Origin: Pseudorhodobacter antarcticus
Lineage (GTDB): Bacteria; Pseudomonadota; Alphaproteobacteria; Rhodobacterales; Rhodobacteraceae
Direction: 5' to 3'
Length of the DNA stretch: 59,696 bases
Assembly (NCBI GenBank): GCA_945860375.1
Contig: CAMAQR010000024.1
Span: 1-59,696 of the forward strand
In this document: in pieces, positions 46,263 through 54,697 of the stretch
How the letters are laid out: each line of letters begins with the position of its first letter
How positions within the stretch are numbered: position 1 is the first letter of the stretch
Notes under the pieces: model-generated
Seen by the model: only the letters and a program-made list of their open reading frames with translations
Told to the model about the DNA's origin: nothing
The model's database searches: none
Made by a program: the position numbers and the translations under genes

Positions 46263-47202
46263 CCCCACCCTTCACAGCTTTAGCCTGTGGCACCATTTCG
46301 CCCACAAGCCGGGTTTTGACTGTGTGGCTTTTGCCGATCTGGCGGCCGAGTTGGGGTTCAAGGGCATCAGCCTGTCCTTGAACAACCCTGAATACCGCCA
46401 CCTTGGCGGACGCGAAACCTGGCGCATGGACCGCCTGCGCGGCCATCTGGATGGGCTTGGGTTCAGCCTTGAGGTCGACACTTCGGGCACCGATCCGGCC
46501 CATATGACGGAACTTCTGGGTGTAGCATCGCGCATGGGGGCCACCTCCTTGCGCACCTATACCCGGCATGGTGGGGCACCCGATCAGATGATGGCGGCAA
46601 CGATCAGCGACCTTGTGGCGGTGGCCCCGGCTGCAGGCGATCTGGGCATCGTCATCGTGCTGGAAAACCATGAGGATTTCACCGGCCCCGAACTGGCGCG
46701 GATTGTCGAGGCGGTCGGCCACCCCGCGTTGAAGATCCTGTATGACTATGGCAATTCCCAGATGGTGCTGGAAGACCCCGAAGCGGCTTTGGATGCGGTG
46801 TTGCCGCATGTACATTCGGTGCATTTCAAGGATCATGTCATGGTCCGCCCCGAACATGCCGGGCGGCTGACGGTGGCCGGCGTTCCCATCGGGGACGGGA
46901 TGCTGCCTTTGGCGCGGCTGACCGGGCGGCTTTTGGACCAAGGCCTGCGCCGGATCACATTTGAAAACGTCTGGGCCTATTCTGCGCCGATCCGCGCGGG
47001 ACGCTCTCCTTTGGCAGGGGTGACGCTGGGTGAAGGGTCGTTCGCCTTCGCCGATCCGCCTTTTGACCCGGGTTTTCTTGTTCTGGACCAATCGCAGCTT
47101 TCACCAGAGCGTCTGGTAGGTCTGGAATACGTGGCGCTGATCCGGGGAAAGGCTGCGTTCGATGCAGTGTTGCGCGGCCTTGGATGCGCATACAGTCGCT
47201 AA
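46252..47202 (+). CDS. sugar phosphate isomerase/epimerase (TIM barrel)
   Basis: A 316-residue AP-endonuclease-2-like TIM-barrel protein. Metal-site elements typical of xylose-isomerase-like epimerases are visible: LENHEDFTG (Glu), LYDYGNSQMVLEDP (Asp) and HSVHFKDHV (His), plus ITFENVW near the C-terminus. It likely isomerises a sugar or inositol-type substrate, perhaps the product or precursor of the kinase whose 3' end it overlaps. The substrate is unknown. The ATG at 46252 is inside the upstream gene, consistent with coupled translation. Confidence 0.83.
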   Translation: MIVDPTLHSFSLWHHFAHKPGFDCVAFADLAAELGFKGISLSLNNPEYRHLGGRETWRMDRLRGHLDGLGFSLEVDTSGTDPAHMTELLGVASRMGATSLRTYTRHGGAPDQMMAATISDLVAVAPAAGDLGIVIVLENHEDFTGPELARIVEAVGHPALKILYDYGNSQMVLEDPEAALDAVLPHVHSVHFKDHVMVRPEHAGRLTVAGVPIGDGMLPLARLTGRLLDQGLRRITFENVWAYSAPIRAGRSPLAGVTLGEGSFAFADPPFDPGFLVLDQSQLSPERLVGLEYVALIRGKAAFDAVLRGLGCAYSR

Positions 47203-47275
47203 ACTGAACTGATCCTTTGACCTTGGGCGCTGTCACTGGCGACGGGTCTGGTTGAACGCCAACGAAACAGTTGCA

Positions 47276-47324
47276 CCCATGGCAGGTCCATGGGCTTGCA
47301 ATGCAACCACAATGTATATACATT
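47276..47324. promoter_or_regulatory. palindrome-rich promoter/operator region
   Basis: Two palindromes precede the ribbon-helix-helix-like gene. CCCATGG-CAGGT-CCATGGG (47276-47294) is an inverted repeat with 7-bp arms. AATGTATATACATT (47311-47324) is a perfect 14-bp AT-rich palindrome, followed closely by TATCATTGTACC. The local AT-rich island in a GC-rich genome suggests an operator, possibly autoregulatory. Confidence 0.45.
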
Positions 47325-47361
47325 ATCATTGTACCTTAACCCGACGACCATTGAGGGCCCC

Positions 47362-47700
47362 ATGAGCAAATCGAAAAACAAGAAGAAAAGCAGCCAGATG
47401 ATCATTCGTGTGGAAAAGCACGAAAAGGATCAGTTTCAAGACATCTGCAAGGATATGGACACCTCTGCCGCGCGCGAATTGCGCCGGTTCATGCGGGACT
47501 TCGTCGCGGCCCACAGCCCCGCCGCCGTCCCTGCCAATGCGGCAGAAACCCCTTTGCCGGTGCAAGTAGAGGCTGAGGCTGAGCCCGAGGCAGCGACGAC
47601 CAAAGCCCCCGCACAGACCGCCGCCGATGAGCCGCTCGCAGAAGCCGTCGAAGCGGACATCCCCGAAGCCACGACCCAAAAGCGCACCAGAAAGAAGTAA
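47362..47700 (+). CDS. small ribbon-helix-helix-like protein with Ala/Glu-rich tail
   Basis: A 112-residue protein. A basic N-terminus (MSKSKNKKKSSQ) leads into a short beta strand MIIRVEK and two predicted helices (HEKDQFQDICKDMD, SAARELRRFMRDFVAAH), the layout of an Arc/MetJ-type ribbon-helix-helix DNA-binding domain. The remaining about 60 residues are low-complexity Ala/Glu/Pro, ending in a basic cluster (KRTRKK). Function is unknown. A DNA-binding role is inferred from the fold-like pattern and the palindromes upstream. The start ATG 47362 follows GAGGG. It could be a plasmid-type or toxin-antitoxin regulator, but no partner is adjacent. Confidence 0.65.
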   Translation: MSKSKNKKKSSQMIIRVEKHEKDQFQDICKDMDTSAARELRRFMRDFVAAHSPAAVPANAAETPLPVQVEAEAEPEAATTKAPAQTAADEPLAEAVEADIPEATTQKRTRKK

Positions 47701-47709
47701 GGCCGCGAA

Positions 47710-47738
47710 GGTCACGACAGGTCCGCCCTGTCGTGACC
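47710..47738. terminator. bidirectional hairpin between convergent genes
   Basis: GGTCACGACAGG (47710-47721) and CCTGTCGTGACC (47727-47738) make a perfect 12-bp stem with a 5-base loop, exactly between two convergent stops 46 bases apart. There is no U-run on either side, but placement supports a shared terminator. Confidence 0.6.
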
Positions 47739-47746
47739 CGCAAGCC

Positions 47747-49225
47747 CTATTTCCAGCTTTGCAAGGGCCGCATCTGGTGGGTTTTCTTCGACAAATGCCC
47801 GCCCATGCGCCTGAACAGTGCATCCAGCATCTCGATCCCGTCAAACAGATGCGGGCCTTTGTTCAGCATGACACATTCGGCGCGCGCCGCCATTGCGGCG
47901 TCGGTCATCTCGCCCCGCGAGGACACTCCGGTTTTCAGAAAGCTCTCCAAAACCTGCGTTGCCCAGATCACTGGCACCTGTGAGGCTTCGCACAGCCACA
48001 GGATTTCCTCTTGAATCTCGGCCAGCCGGGCAAAGCCGATTTCGACCGCCAGATCACCGCGTGCGATCATGACGCCGGTGGGCTGCCGCCCTGCCGCGCG
48101 TACCAGCATGTCAGGCAAGTTACGCACCGCGCGGCGGGTTTCGATTTTCAGGACCAGTCCCAAACGCTGCCAATCAGAAGGCCGATGCAGCGCCAGCGCG
48201 GTTTGCAACTGGGTCACATCCTCGGCGTCCTGCACAAAGGAATATTCGATACCATCAACATGTTGGGCAGCAAACCGCAGGATCTCGCGATCGTTGTCGG
48301 TCAGCGCGGGCACTTGAACATCGGCATCGGCAAAGTTGATGCCTTTTTCCGGCTTCAACTTGTACCCTTTGTCATCCGGGCCCGCCGTCACCGTCACGAC
48401 AACACCCCAAGGCTCTACCTTGCTCACGATGGTCAGCAATTTGCCGTCATCGATAAAGATATGATGCCCGACCTCGGTTGCTGCCAAGGCCTGCGGCAGG
48501 GTGCATTCAACGGCCGCAAGCTTGTTCGGGGCCTGGCCAAGACGACCCGGATAGGTCAAGGCCAACTCGTCGCCTGACATCAGCCGCTGGCCATCCTTGC
48601 GCAACTGGATTGCCCCGGTGCGGATTTTGGGGCCCGGCAAATCCAGCATCACCTTCATCCGCCGACCCGTTTTAGCAGCGGCCCGGTCCACATGGCCGAT
48701 CATCCGCTTCCAGGTCGCTTCGTCATCATGGGCTGCGTTGATGCGCACCGCCTCGACTCCCAGCTTGGCCAGGCGGGTCAGAAAGGCAGGCTCATCCGCC
48801 GCCTCGGACGGCAGGGTCACCATCAGACGCACGGCAGAATGATCCGACAGGGGGCCAAGCAGGGTTTCGGCGCGCGCCTTGATCCGCGCCTCTCCGGCAA
48901 AGAAATCGGGCGCGGGAGCGGGCAGATCAGTGTCCTGCCCCGTCGCCATACGCAACACCCCCGCCACCGCGTCCAGCGACGGCATGACCCGACCTTCGGC
49001 CCGGCCCAGGGACGACAGGCCCACCGCCATCATCCGGCGTTGCAGGTCGCGCAGATCAAAACGGCGCAGCGCAAGGTAATGCGCGAAATTCTCGGCGCTG
49101 GGGGCGAAATCGGCAAGCTCGATCCACCCCTTCCAACGGCTGGAAATCTCTGCCGCTTCATCCCTGACACTTTGGCGCAGCGTTCCTAAATCCTGGCTCA
49201 GCTTAAAATAGGTCTGATCAACCAT
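47747..49225 (-). CDS. pyruvate-kinase-like protein with N-terminal extension, no C-terminal domain
   Basis: A 492-residue protein whose residues about 133-480 match the pyruvate kinase barrel and cap domain: VRINAAHDDE, MLDLPGPKIRTG, VLKIETRRAVRNLP (catalytic KIE), GVMIARGDLAVEIGF and PVIWATQVLESFLKTG. Lys in GPKIR, where K+-dependent enzymes have Glu, points to a K+-independent type; a substrate-side Ser is Ala in RINAAH. The first about 130 residues (with helical SQDLGTLRQSVRDEAAEIS and LSSLGRAEGRVMPS) are not part of classical pyruvate kinase. The C-terminal allosteric domain (about 120 residues) is missing. It may make pyruvate or act on another enol phosphate. Confidence 0.82.
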   Translation of the reverse strand: MVDQTYFKLSQDLGTLRQSVRDEAAEISSRWKGWIELADFAPSAENFAHYLALRRFDLRDLQRRMMAVGLSSLGRAEGRVMPSLDAVAGVLRMATGQDTDLPAPAPDFFAGEARIKARAETLLGPLSDHSAVRLMVTLPSEAADEPAFLTRLAKLGVEAVRINAAHDDEATWKRMIGHVDRAAAKTGRRMKVMLDLPGPKIRTGAIQLRKDGQRLMSGDELALTYPGRLGQAPNKLAAVECTLPQALAATEVGHHIFIDDGKLLTIVSKVEPWGVVVTVTAGPDDKGYKLKPEKGINFADADVQVPALTDNDREILRFAAQHVDGIEYSFVQDAEDVTQLQTALALHRPSDWQRLGLVLKIETRRAVRNLPDMLVRAAGRQPTGVMIARGDLAVEIGFARLAEIQEEILWLCEASQVPVIWATQVLESFLKTGVSSRGEMTDAAMAARAECVMLNKGPHLFDGIEMLDALFRRMGGHLSKKTHQMRPLQSWK

Positions 49226-49549
49226 GGGCAATACCTCTCGCGCAGCCCTATCCGATCAAGGTGACAGTCCTGTGACCCCCCAAACCGGCGGCGCCAGAAG
49301 GCGAAAACGCCGCAGCGCAGAATCAAAACTACCATCATTCCGCAAAATCAGGTGCACAAAGGCGGCGCGGGTTTGAATCGATCTCCAGATGAAGGGCGGC
49401 CGAGTCACCACGGTTTGCACTGCATCGTCAGGTGAAATCATCGTGACAGCTTGCACCACCGGGCCACGGTGGCATACAGGTTGGTGATAGGGGTTGCGGG
49501 CGGATGGTTTGCCTTCATGACCCTGAATGCGTCAGAGACTGGAGTGAAG
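49226..49549. other. divergent intergenic region
   Basis: 324 bases between the divergent pyruvate-kinase-like and radical SAM genes. No gene is supported; promoters for both must lie here. I saw no clear operator. Confidence 0.5.
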
Positions 49550-50848
49550 GTGAAAATTGCCTTGATCTGCCTGTCGCCGGCGATGGATGGTGGCGAGATG
49601 CCGTTGCCGATGCCGAGCTATGGCATTCACCGCATTCATGCAGCCGCCCTCTCTGCGCCATCGCTGGTGCCGCGCGAGGTGCGCGTGTTTGATCTGGGCC
49701 ACAGCAGTTTTGCCGAACTGAGTGCTGCGGTCTGCGAATTTGGCCCCGACCTGATCGGAATGTCAGTCTATGTCTGGTCGACGCCCGGCTTGTTGAACCT
49801 TGCCGTTGATCTGCGCGCCAAGCTGCCACATGTGACGATCCTGTTCGGTGGGCCCTCGGCCCGGACAGAGCTGTTCGATCTTCCCAGCTATGCGGCGCGG
49901 GCATCGGCCTTGGACGCGCTGTGTGTGGGCGATGGCGAGGCGGTCATTCAGGATATCATCGCTTTGGACACCATCACCCGCGCCGGGCTGGCGACGGTTG
50001 GCGGGCTGGCGCTGCGTTTGCCCGAGGGCGGGTGGTTGCGCACTGCCCCGGCGCGGCAGATACCGATGAGCGAGATACCTTCTCCCTACGCGATGGGGCT
50101 GATGCCCAAGGGCGCGGTGGCCTATCTTGAAACCTATCGCGGCTGCCCTCTGAGTTGCCGGTTCTGTGAATGGGGCGTGACCCGACCAGCGCGCGACGTG
50201 TTCGATGCCGACTACATTGCCCACGAAATCGCCGCATTCCGGCGGTTGGAGGCCCCAGCGGTGTTTTTGTTGGACGCCGGCCTGAACCTGAACTCCCGCG
50301 CGTTCCGAAATCTGACGCAGGCCCATGCGGTGGATGGGTTTCTGGCCGAATCTCTTTTTTGGGCAGAGATTTATCCAACTGTGATCAAAGACGAACACCT
50401 TGAATTTCTGCGCGGTGTTGGTGCCGCCTATCTGGGTGTCGGGCTGCAAAGCATGGATGACGCGGTGCTGCGCGCCCATGACAGACCCTTTGACATGACC
50501 CGCTTTGGCTCGGCGGTAGAAAGATTGTCGCAAGTGGCGCAGTTGGAAGTGCAGATCATCATGGGCTTGCCCGGCGACACGCCCGAAGGCTTTCGCCGGA
50601 CGCTGAAATTTGCGATGTCGCTGCCGGTGGGGTCGGTGCGGGCCTATCATTGCCTCGTGCTGCCCGACGCGCTGCTGACGCGGGCGCGCCCCGAATGGGC
50701 CATCGAGTTTGAACCTGACACCTTGGCGATGACTGCCAATCGCGATTGGTCGGCCAGCGCCATAACCGCGATGCGCCACGAGTTGACGGATCAGGCGCAC
50801 CGGACGGGTGGTTCGGCGGGCGCGTATTGGTGGTTGTTCCGGCGATGA
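49550..50848 (+). CDS. B12-binding-domain radical SAM protein, paralog A
   Basis: A 432-residue protein of the cobalamin-binding radical SAM class. Residues about 1-135 form a Rossmann-like B12 domain (FDLGHSSFAEL, FGPDLIGMSVYVWSTPGLL, ILFGGPSAR, LCVGDGEAVIQ). The radical SAM core starts at ETYRGCPLSCRFCEWG with the 4Fe-4S cysteines C199, C203 and C206, followed by FLLDAGLNLNSRAF and GVGLQSMDD. The start GTG at 49550 is preceded by GGAG; an ATG at 49517 in frame has no good ribosome binding site. It is coupled by ATGA to a second paralog. The reaction is unknown; methylation or ring/carbon rearrangement are typical of the class. Confidence 0.88.
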   Translation: MKIALICLSPAMDGGEMPLPMPSYGIHRIHAAALSAPSLVPREVRVFDLGHSSFAELSAAVCEFGPDLIGMSVYVWSTPGLLNLAVDLRAKLPHVTILFGGPSARTELFDLPSYAARASALDALCVGDGEAVIQDIIALDTITRAGLATVGGLALRLPEGGWLRTAPARQIPMSEIPSPYAMGLMPKGAVAYLETYRGCPLSCRFCEWGVTRPARDVFDADYIAHEIAAFRRLEAPAVFLLDAGLNLNSRAFRNLTQAHAVDGFLAESLFWAEIYPTVIKDEHLEFLRGVGAAYLGVGLQSMDDAVLRAHDRPFDMTRFGSAVERLSQVAQLEVQIIMGLPGDTPEGFRRTLKFAMSLPVGSVRAYHCLVLPDALLTRARPEWAIEFEPDTLAMTANRDWSASAITAMRHELTDQAHRTGGSAGAYWWLFRR

Positions 50849-52161
50849 AACGCACGTGGAAACGCCCGGGCCGCCGCGTCGCCCTGCTGGGATGGTATCC
50901 CGAACCGGATCCGGCGCTGCCACCCTATATTCCGAACATGGGGCTTTATATGGTGGCCGCCGCGTTGAACGCGCTGGAGTTGCCGGATCTGGAGCTGAGG
51001 ATTTGGGATGAAAGTGGCCGTGCAGCGGGCGAGGTTGCCGCCGAAATTCTGGCCTTTGATCCCGACATCATCGGCGGGTCGGCGTTCTTGTGGTCTTTGC
51101 CGAAAATCCTTCGGGTGATGGACACGCTGGCCGCCGATGATCCGCACCGCCTGATCGTGCTGGGCGGCCCTTCGGCGCGGGCCAATATGCTGGCGCATCT
51201 GCCGTTTGCCGCCAGCGCGGACCGGGTGGATCTGCTGATTGAGGGCGACGGCGAAGCCACCTTTGCCGAAGTGGTCAGCGACCGGCGGCGCAACCCCGAG
51301 GTCTGGGCCACGATCCGCGGCTTGCGGATCAACACTGCGGCGGGCTTTGTGCCGACCGGCGCGCGCGACGGGGCGGTGATGCAGGCGCTAGCCTCGCCCT
51401 ACCAGCAAGGCTTGATCCCCGAGGGTGGCATCGGGCTGATGGAAACCTATCGCGGCTGCCCGTTCAGTTGCAGCTTTTGCGAATGGGGCGTGATGGAGGC
51501 CCCACGCAACGTGCGCGGCCCCGAGAATATCCTGCAGGAGTTCGCCGCGATGGAACGGCTGGGCCTGCGCGCGCTGCTGCTGGCGGATGCCGGGTTGAAC
51601 CTGAACAATGCAGGGTTTGAAAGCCTGCGCAAAGCCGCCGCCCAAACCGATTTTCTGAAAACCCGCGCGGTGATCTGCGAGGTCTATCCCAACAGCCTGC
51701 GCGAGGCGCATCTGGAGTTTCTGGGCAATATCGGCTCGGCGCATATCGGCGTCGGGCTGCAATCCTTTGATCCGGCGGTGCTGGAACAGGTGGAGCGCCG
51801 CTATGATGCCAAGCGGTTTCCGAGCCTGCTTGCGGCGCTGCGGTCGGTGGCCTCGGTGACGGTCGAGATGATCATGGGCCTGCCGGGCGACAGCCCTGAT
51901 GGATTCTGGCGCAACTATGAACGCGCGCGGCAGTTGGGCACGGGGCTGCGGGTCTATCATTGCGCAGTGCTGCCCAGTGCGCTGATGGCGCGCTCGCCCG
52001 TTGAACACGCGCTCGATTATGATCCGGTGACGTTGAAGATGCGGAGTTGTCTTGGCTGGAACCGTGCCGAGATGGCGCGCACCGTTGATCGGCTGACGCT
52101 GGCCGCACAGGGCGCAGGCGGTGCGGGCGGCGATTACTTCTGGGTATTCCCGCCCGCCTGA
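50845..52161 (+). CDS. B12-binding-domain radical SAM protein, paralog B
   Basis: A 438-residue paralog of the preceding gene, sharing domain order and motifs: B12-type region (FDPDIIGGSAFLWSLPKIL, IVLGGPSARANM, LIEGDGEATF), METYRGCPFSCSFCEWG with C205, C209 and C212, LLADAGLNLNNAGF, GVGLQSFDPAV, and IMGLPGDSPDGF. Both proteins end in a Gly-rich stretch followed by an aromatic tail (GGDYFWVF here, GAYWWLF in A). The ATGA overlap (50845-50848) implies equimolar synthesis and possibly a heterodimer. Its 3' end overlaps the convergent methyltransferase by 28 bases. Confidence 0.88.
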   Translation: MKRTWKRPGRRVALLGWYPEPDPALPPYIPNMGLYMVAAALNALELPDLELRIWDESGRAAGEVAAEILAFDPDIIGGSAFLWSLPKILRVMDTLAADDPHRLIVLGGPSARANMLAHLPFAASADRVDLLIEGDGEATFAEVVSDRRRNPEVWATIRGLRINTAAGFVPTGARDGAVMQALASPYQQGLIPEGGIGLMETYRGCPFSCSFCEWGVMEAPRNVRGPENILQEFAAMERLGLRALLLADAGLNLNNAGFESLRKAAAQTDFLKTRAVICEVYPNSLREAHLEFLGNIGSAHIGVGLQSFDPAVLEQVERRYDAKRFPSLLAALRSVASVTVEMIMGLPGDSPDGFWRNYERARQLGTGLRVYHCAVLPSALMARSPVEHALDYDPVTLKMRSCLGWNRAEMARTVDRLTLAAQGAGGAGGDYFWVFPPA

Positions 52162-52949
52162 CGCGGCTGCAGTGCCAGCAGAATATAGCGCAGCCCCCCC
52201 CGCTCCAGCAGCCGGCGCATCTCGGTCACTGCCGAAGATGTGACATCTTTTGGCGGTGGTGCCGCAATGAAGTCAAAGGTGGGGGCAACGGCCTCGGTCA
52301 TGTCTTCGATCGCAATCAGCTCCAGCCCGGCCGCGTCGATGTGGCCAAGCAACTGCGGCAGGGTCAGACCCGGCAGGGGCCAAGGCGCATAGCCCCACGC
52401 GACCACAGCGACAGACCGCGCGAGATCGGCCTGACCCTCAGCGCTGAGCAGGATCGTGCTGATCACCGCCCGCCCGCCGGGCCGCAGAACCCTCGCCACC
52501 GCTTGCAAAAATCCCACGATGTCGGGGAAGTGGAACATCGCCTCAACCGACAGCAAGGTGTCGCAAGACAGGCCGGGCCGGGCGAAAGCCGCAGCATCCG
52601 CGGTGATCCATTCAAGGCTGTTGCCGTTCAAGGCCGTCAGACGCTGCGCCACCGCAAGCTGGCGCGGATCAATGTTGACGCCGATCAGCCGTGTGCCGGA
52701 TTGTCGCTCGTTCAGCATCCGCAGCGTGCCGCCAAGGCCGCAGCCAACATCCAGGATCACGGCACCATCCCGAATTGCGGCGTGGTGCAGATGCCGCTCC
52801 ACCATCGCGGTCTGGGCGCGACCAAGGGCATCATCGCAATCGTCGTGTGGCGGCGCAAACCAGCCCAGATGCATGTGATCGGCGGTATGTCCCGCCGCGT
52901 GAGCCGCGATCAGCCCGGCAACATAGGACAATGGCTCGGGCACCGTCAT
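52134..52949 (-). CDS. class I SAM-dependent methyltransferase
   Basis: A 271-residue methyltransferase. Motif I reads ILDVGCGLGGT at residues 65-75 and the acidic end of strand beta-2 GVNIDPRQ at 90-97; MFHFPD and RVLRPGGRAVIS follow. The N-terminal HMHLGWF segment resembles small-molecule methyltransferases of the tocopherol/sarcosine type, so an N- or C-methylation of a small substrate is likely. Its start overlaps the stop of the oxygenase gene by ATGA (52946-52949). It converges on radical SAM B with a 28-base 3' overlap, tying the four genes into one locus. Confidence 0.85.
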   Translation of the reverse strand: MTVPEPLSYVAGLIAAHAAGHTADHMHLGWFAPPHDDCDDALGRAQTAMVERHLHHAAIRDGAVILDVGCGLGGTLRMLNERQSGTRLIGVNIDPRQLAVAQRLTALNGNSLEWITADAAAFARPGLSCDTLLSVEAMFHFPDIVGFLQAVARVLRPGGRAVISTILLSAEGQADLARSVAVVAWGYAPWPLPGLTLPQLLGHIDAAGLELIAIEDMTEAVAPTFDFIAAPPPKDVTSSAVTEMRRLLERGGLRYILLALQPRQAGGNTQK

Positions 52950-53857
52950 CCCCAGCACAGCACTGCGTCGGGGGCCGCCGAGAGTGCCATGAAACTGCAC
53001 ATCGTCCAGCGTTTGCGTGCGCCCTGCACGCGCGACACCTGATGCAGCAGCCGGCCCGAATTCACCAGCACCATCGACCCTGCCGGGATCGGCAGCGCCA
53101 CCTTTTCCACCGTCGTCAGATCAACCGCACCGCGCCCGCCTTCGGAGTTGCGAAAATCCCCGGCATGATCAGTGGCGCGCAGGTTGAACAACTCCAATTG
53201 CCCGCCCTGTTCAGCGGCGGCCAGCGTCAACACATAGGAAAAGACGTCAGACCGGGCTTGGCGGGCAATATGGCGGTAGCTCGGACGCAGCGATTGTTCG
53301 TTGTCGAAATGCGGCGGAATATAGCCGCCGTCGAGATGGCCGCGCAGGGTGGCGAAGAAATGCTGCTCCGCTGCGCTGCGCCCGGGGGCCGCGCCATAAC
53401 GCCGACCCTGATCAAAACCCGACAGCACCTCAGAGGTCCGCGCGATCAGATCCAGCGCAAGCCCCTCGCCCAGCCGGGCGATGGCGGCGCGAAATCGGGG
53501 TTCTGCGGCAAAGTAATCGTCAAGCTCTGGCGCATTCAGGTTCAGGTTGCGGCCATAAAAGAAGGATCGGAACGGGCCGGGAAACTCTGTCACATCAAAG
53601 CCGGCGGCATTGCTTTCCAGCCGGTCGCACAGCACGGCAAGGGCCTGCGGAGCCACCACGTCATGCACAATCAGCACATCCAGCGCATCCGCGCGCAGCC
53701 GCCCGATGGCCGTGGCATCGGGTGCGGCATCCTTCGCCGAGTGCTGTTCGATTTTGAGAAAGCCGGGATCGAAGGATACCGTCACAGCGGCACCGCAGCG
53801 CAACCGCAGCTTTTCCGTCCAACCGAAACAACCGCCCTGCGGCGCGCACGGTGGCAC
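52946..53857 (-). CDS. 2-oxoglutarate/Fe(II)-dependent oxygenase
   Basis: A 303-residue double-stranded beta-helix oxygenase. The iron facial triad is visible as H183 and D185 in YIPPHFDNEQ and H272 in GRLLHQVSRV; R283 in KRWTMCSF would bind the oxoglutarate carboxylate. The family of prolyl-4-hydroxylase-like oxygenases hydroxylates peptides or small molecules. The start is GTG at 53857 with GGAGGG upstream; the N-terminal about 25 residues are Cys/Gly-rich and may be mis-assigned (a GTG at codon 26 is possible). It is the first gene of a two-gene unit with the methyltransferase. Confidence 0.82.
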   Translation of the reverse strand: MPPCAPQGGCFGWTEKLRLRCGAAVTVSFDPGFLKIEQHSAKDAAPDATAIGRLRADALDVLIVHDVVAPQALAVLCDRLESNAAGFDVTEFPGPFRSFFYGRNLNLNAPELDDYFAAEPRFRAAIARLGEGLALDLIARTSEVLSGFDQGRRYGAAPGRSAAEQHFFATLRGHLDGGYIPPHFDNEQSLRPSYRHIARQARSDVFSYVLTLAAAEQGGQLELFNLRATDHAGDFRNSEGGRGAVDLTTVEKVALPIPAGSMVLVNSGRLLHQVSRVQGARKRWTMCSFMALSAAPDAVLCWG

Positions 53858-54697
53858 CTAGTCCCTCCAACCCGCCGCGCCGGCGGGACAGTGGCGGGAG
53901 TTATCCAAAACATTTGCACTGACAGCCCTCAATGGCACCCAAAAGCGGGCAATGCCATTCTTCCTTTGGAAACTGTTGCCGATCTGGCAGCCCGCATCAA
54001 TGGCGATTGTGCAACGCAACTTGTGCAACCTTTTGGCACCGCAATACCTGTTCCGGTTTCAGCGAACTTTCCCGCCGTGGCATGATCGTCGCACGCAAGA
54101 CCCCTCGAAAGGGTCACACAAGGGCAAGAAAATGCAGCCGTCCTCGTGAGAGCGCGCGCAGATGTATCAGTGTGTCGTGCGTTTTTTTGGCGAGGTCTGG
54201 CCCGCTGATTTCGGTGCGCGTTCCGCTTGACACCCAAAGGACTGTTGCAAGCGCCAAAAATCCGGCCGCAATTATGCATTTGTATTCAAGGCTTAACGCT
54301 GAACACCAGATCCACGCGGTCATCAGTCTTACAGAGAAGGGCGCCTGAGAAGCAAACGTCCCGATGCCCGCAGGGAACCGCGCGCGGCCTTCGCCTTTGT
54401 GCCTCTCTCTATCCGCGCTGATCAAAGCCCTGACGGCGAATGCGTTGACGAGATTCAACTGGGGCGGGGTCTGGCATCAGCGCAGTCTCCACAAGAATCG
54501 ATCAGGCCTTCGTCCCGGGTCAACGCACAGCTTGCCCGTCATGTGTCTGTATTGACGCGGATCACTGACCCGTCGCCAGCGGCGCAAGCAAAGCCGGCTT
54601 GATGGGTGCGGCCAGCGTATGGAAGACAATAACCTGGATCAATTCAGATCTTTCGGTTCGGAGCTGACGCCGGCTCAGATTTTGCAGGAATAAGATA
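53858..54697. other. long gene-free stretch
   Basis: 840 bases without a supportable gene between the oxygenase and the permease. A minus-strand frame at 54114-54458 contains one hydrophobic stretch but no ribosome binding site or homology. The promoter of the oxygenase-methyltransferase unit must be here. Confidence 0.5.

Noticed and set aside
54114..54458. minus-strand frame with one hydrophobic segment
   Set aside because: No ribosome binding site, no recognisable domain and overlapping open frames on both strands; not enough to call a gene.
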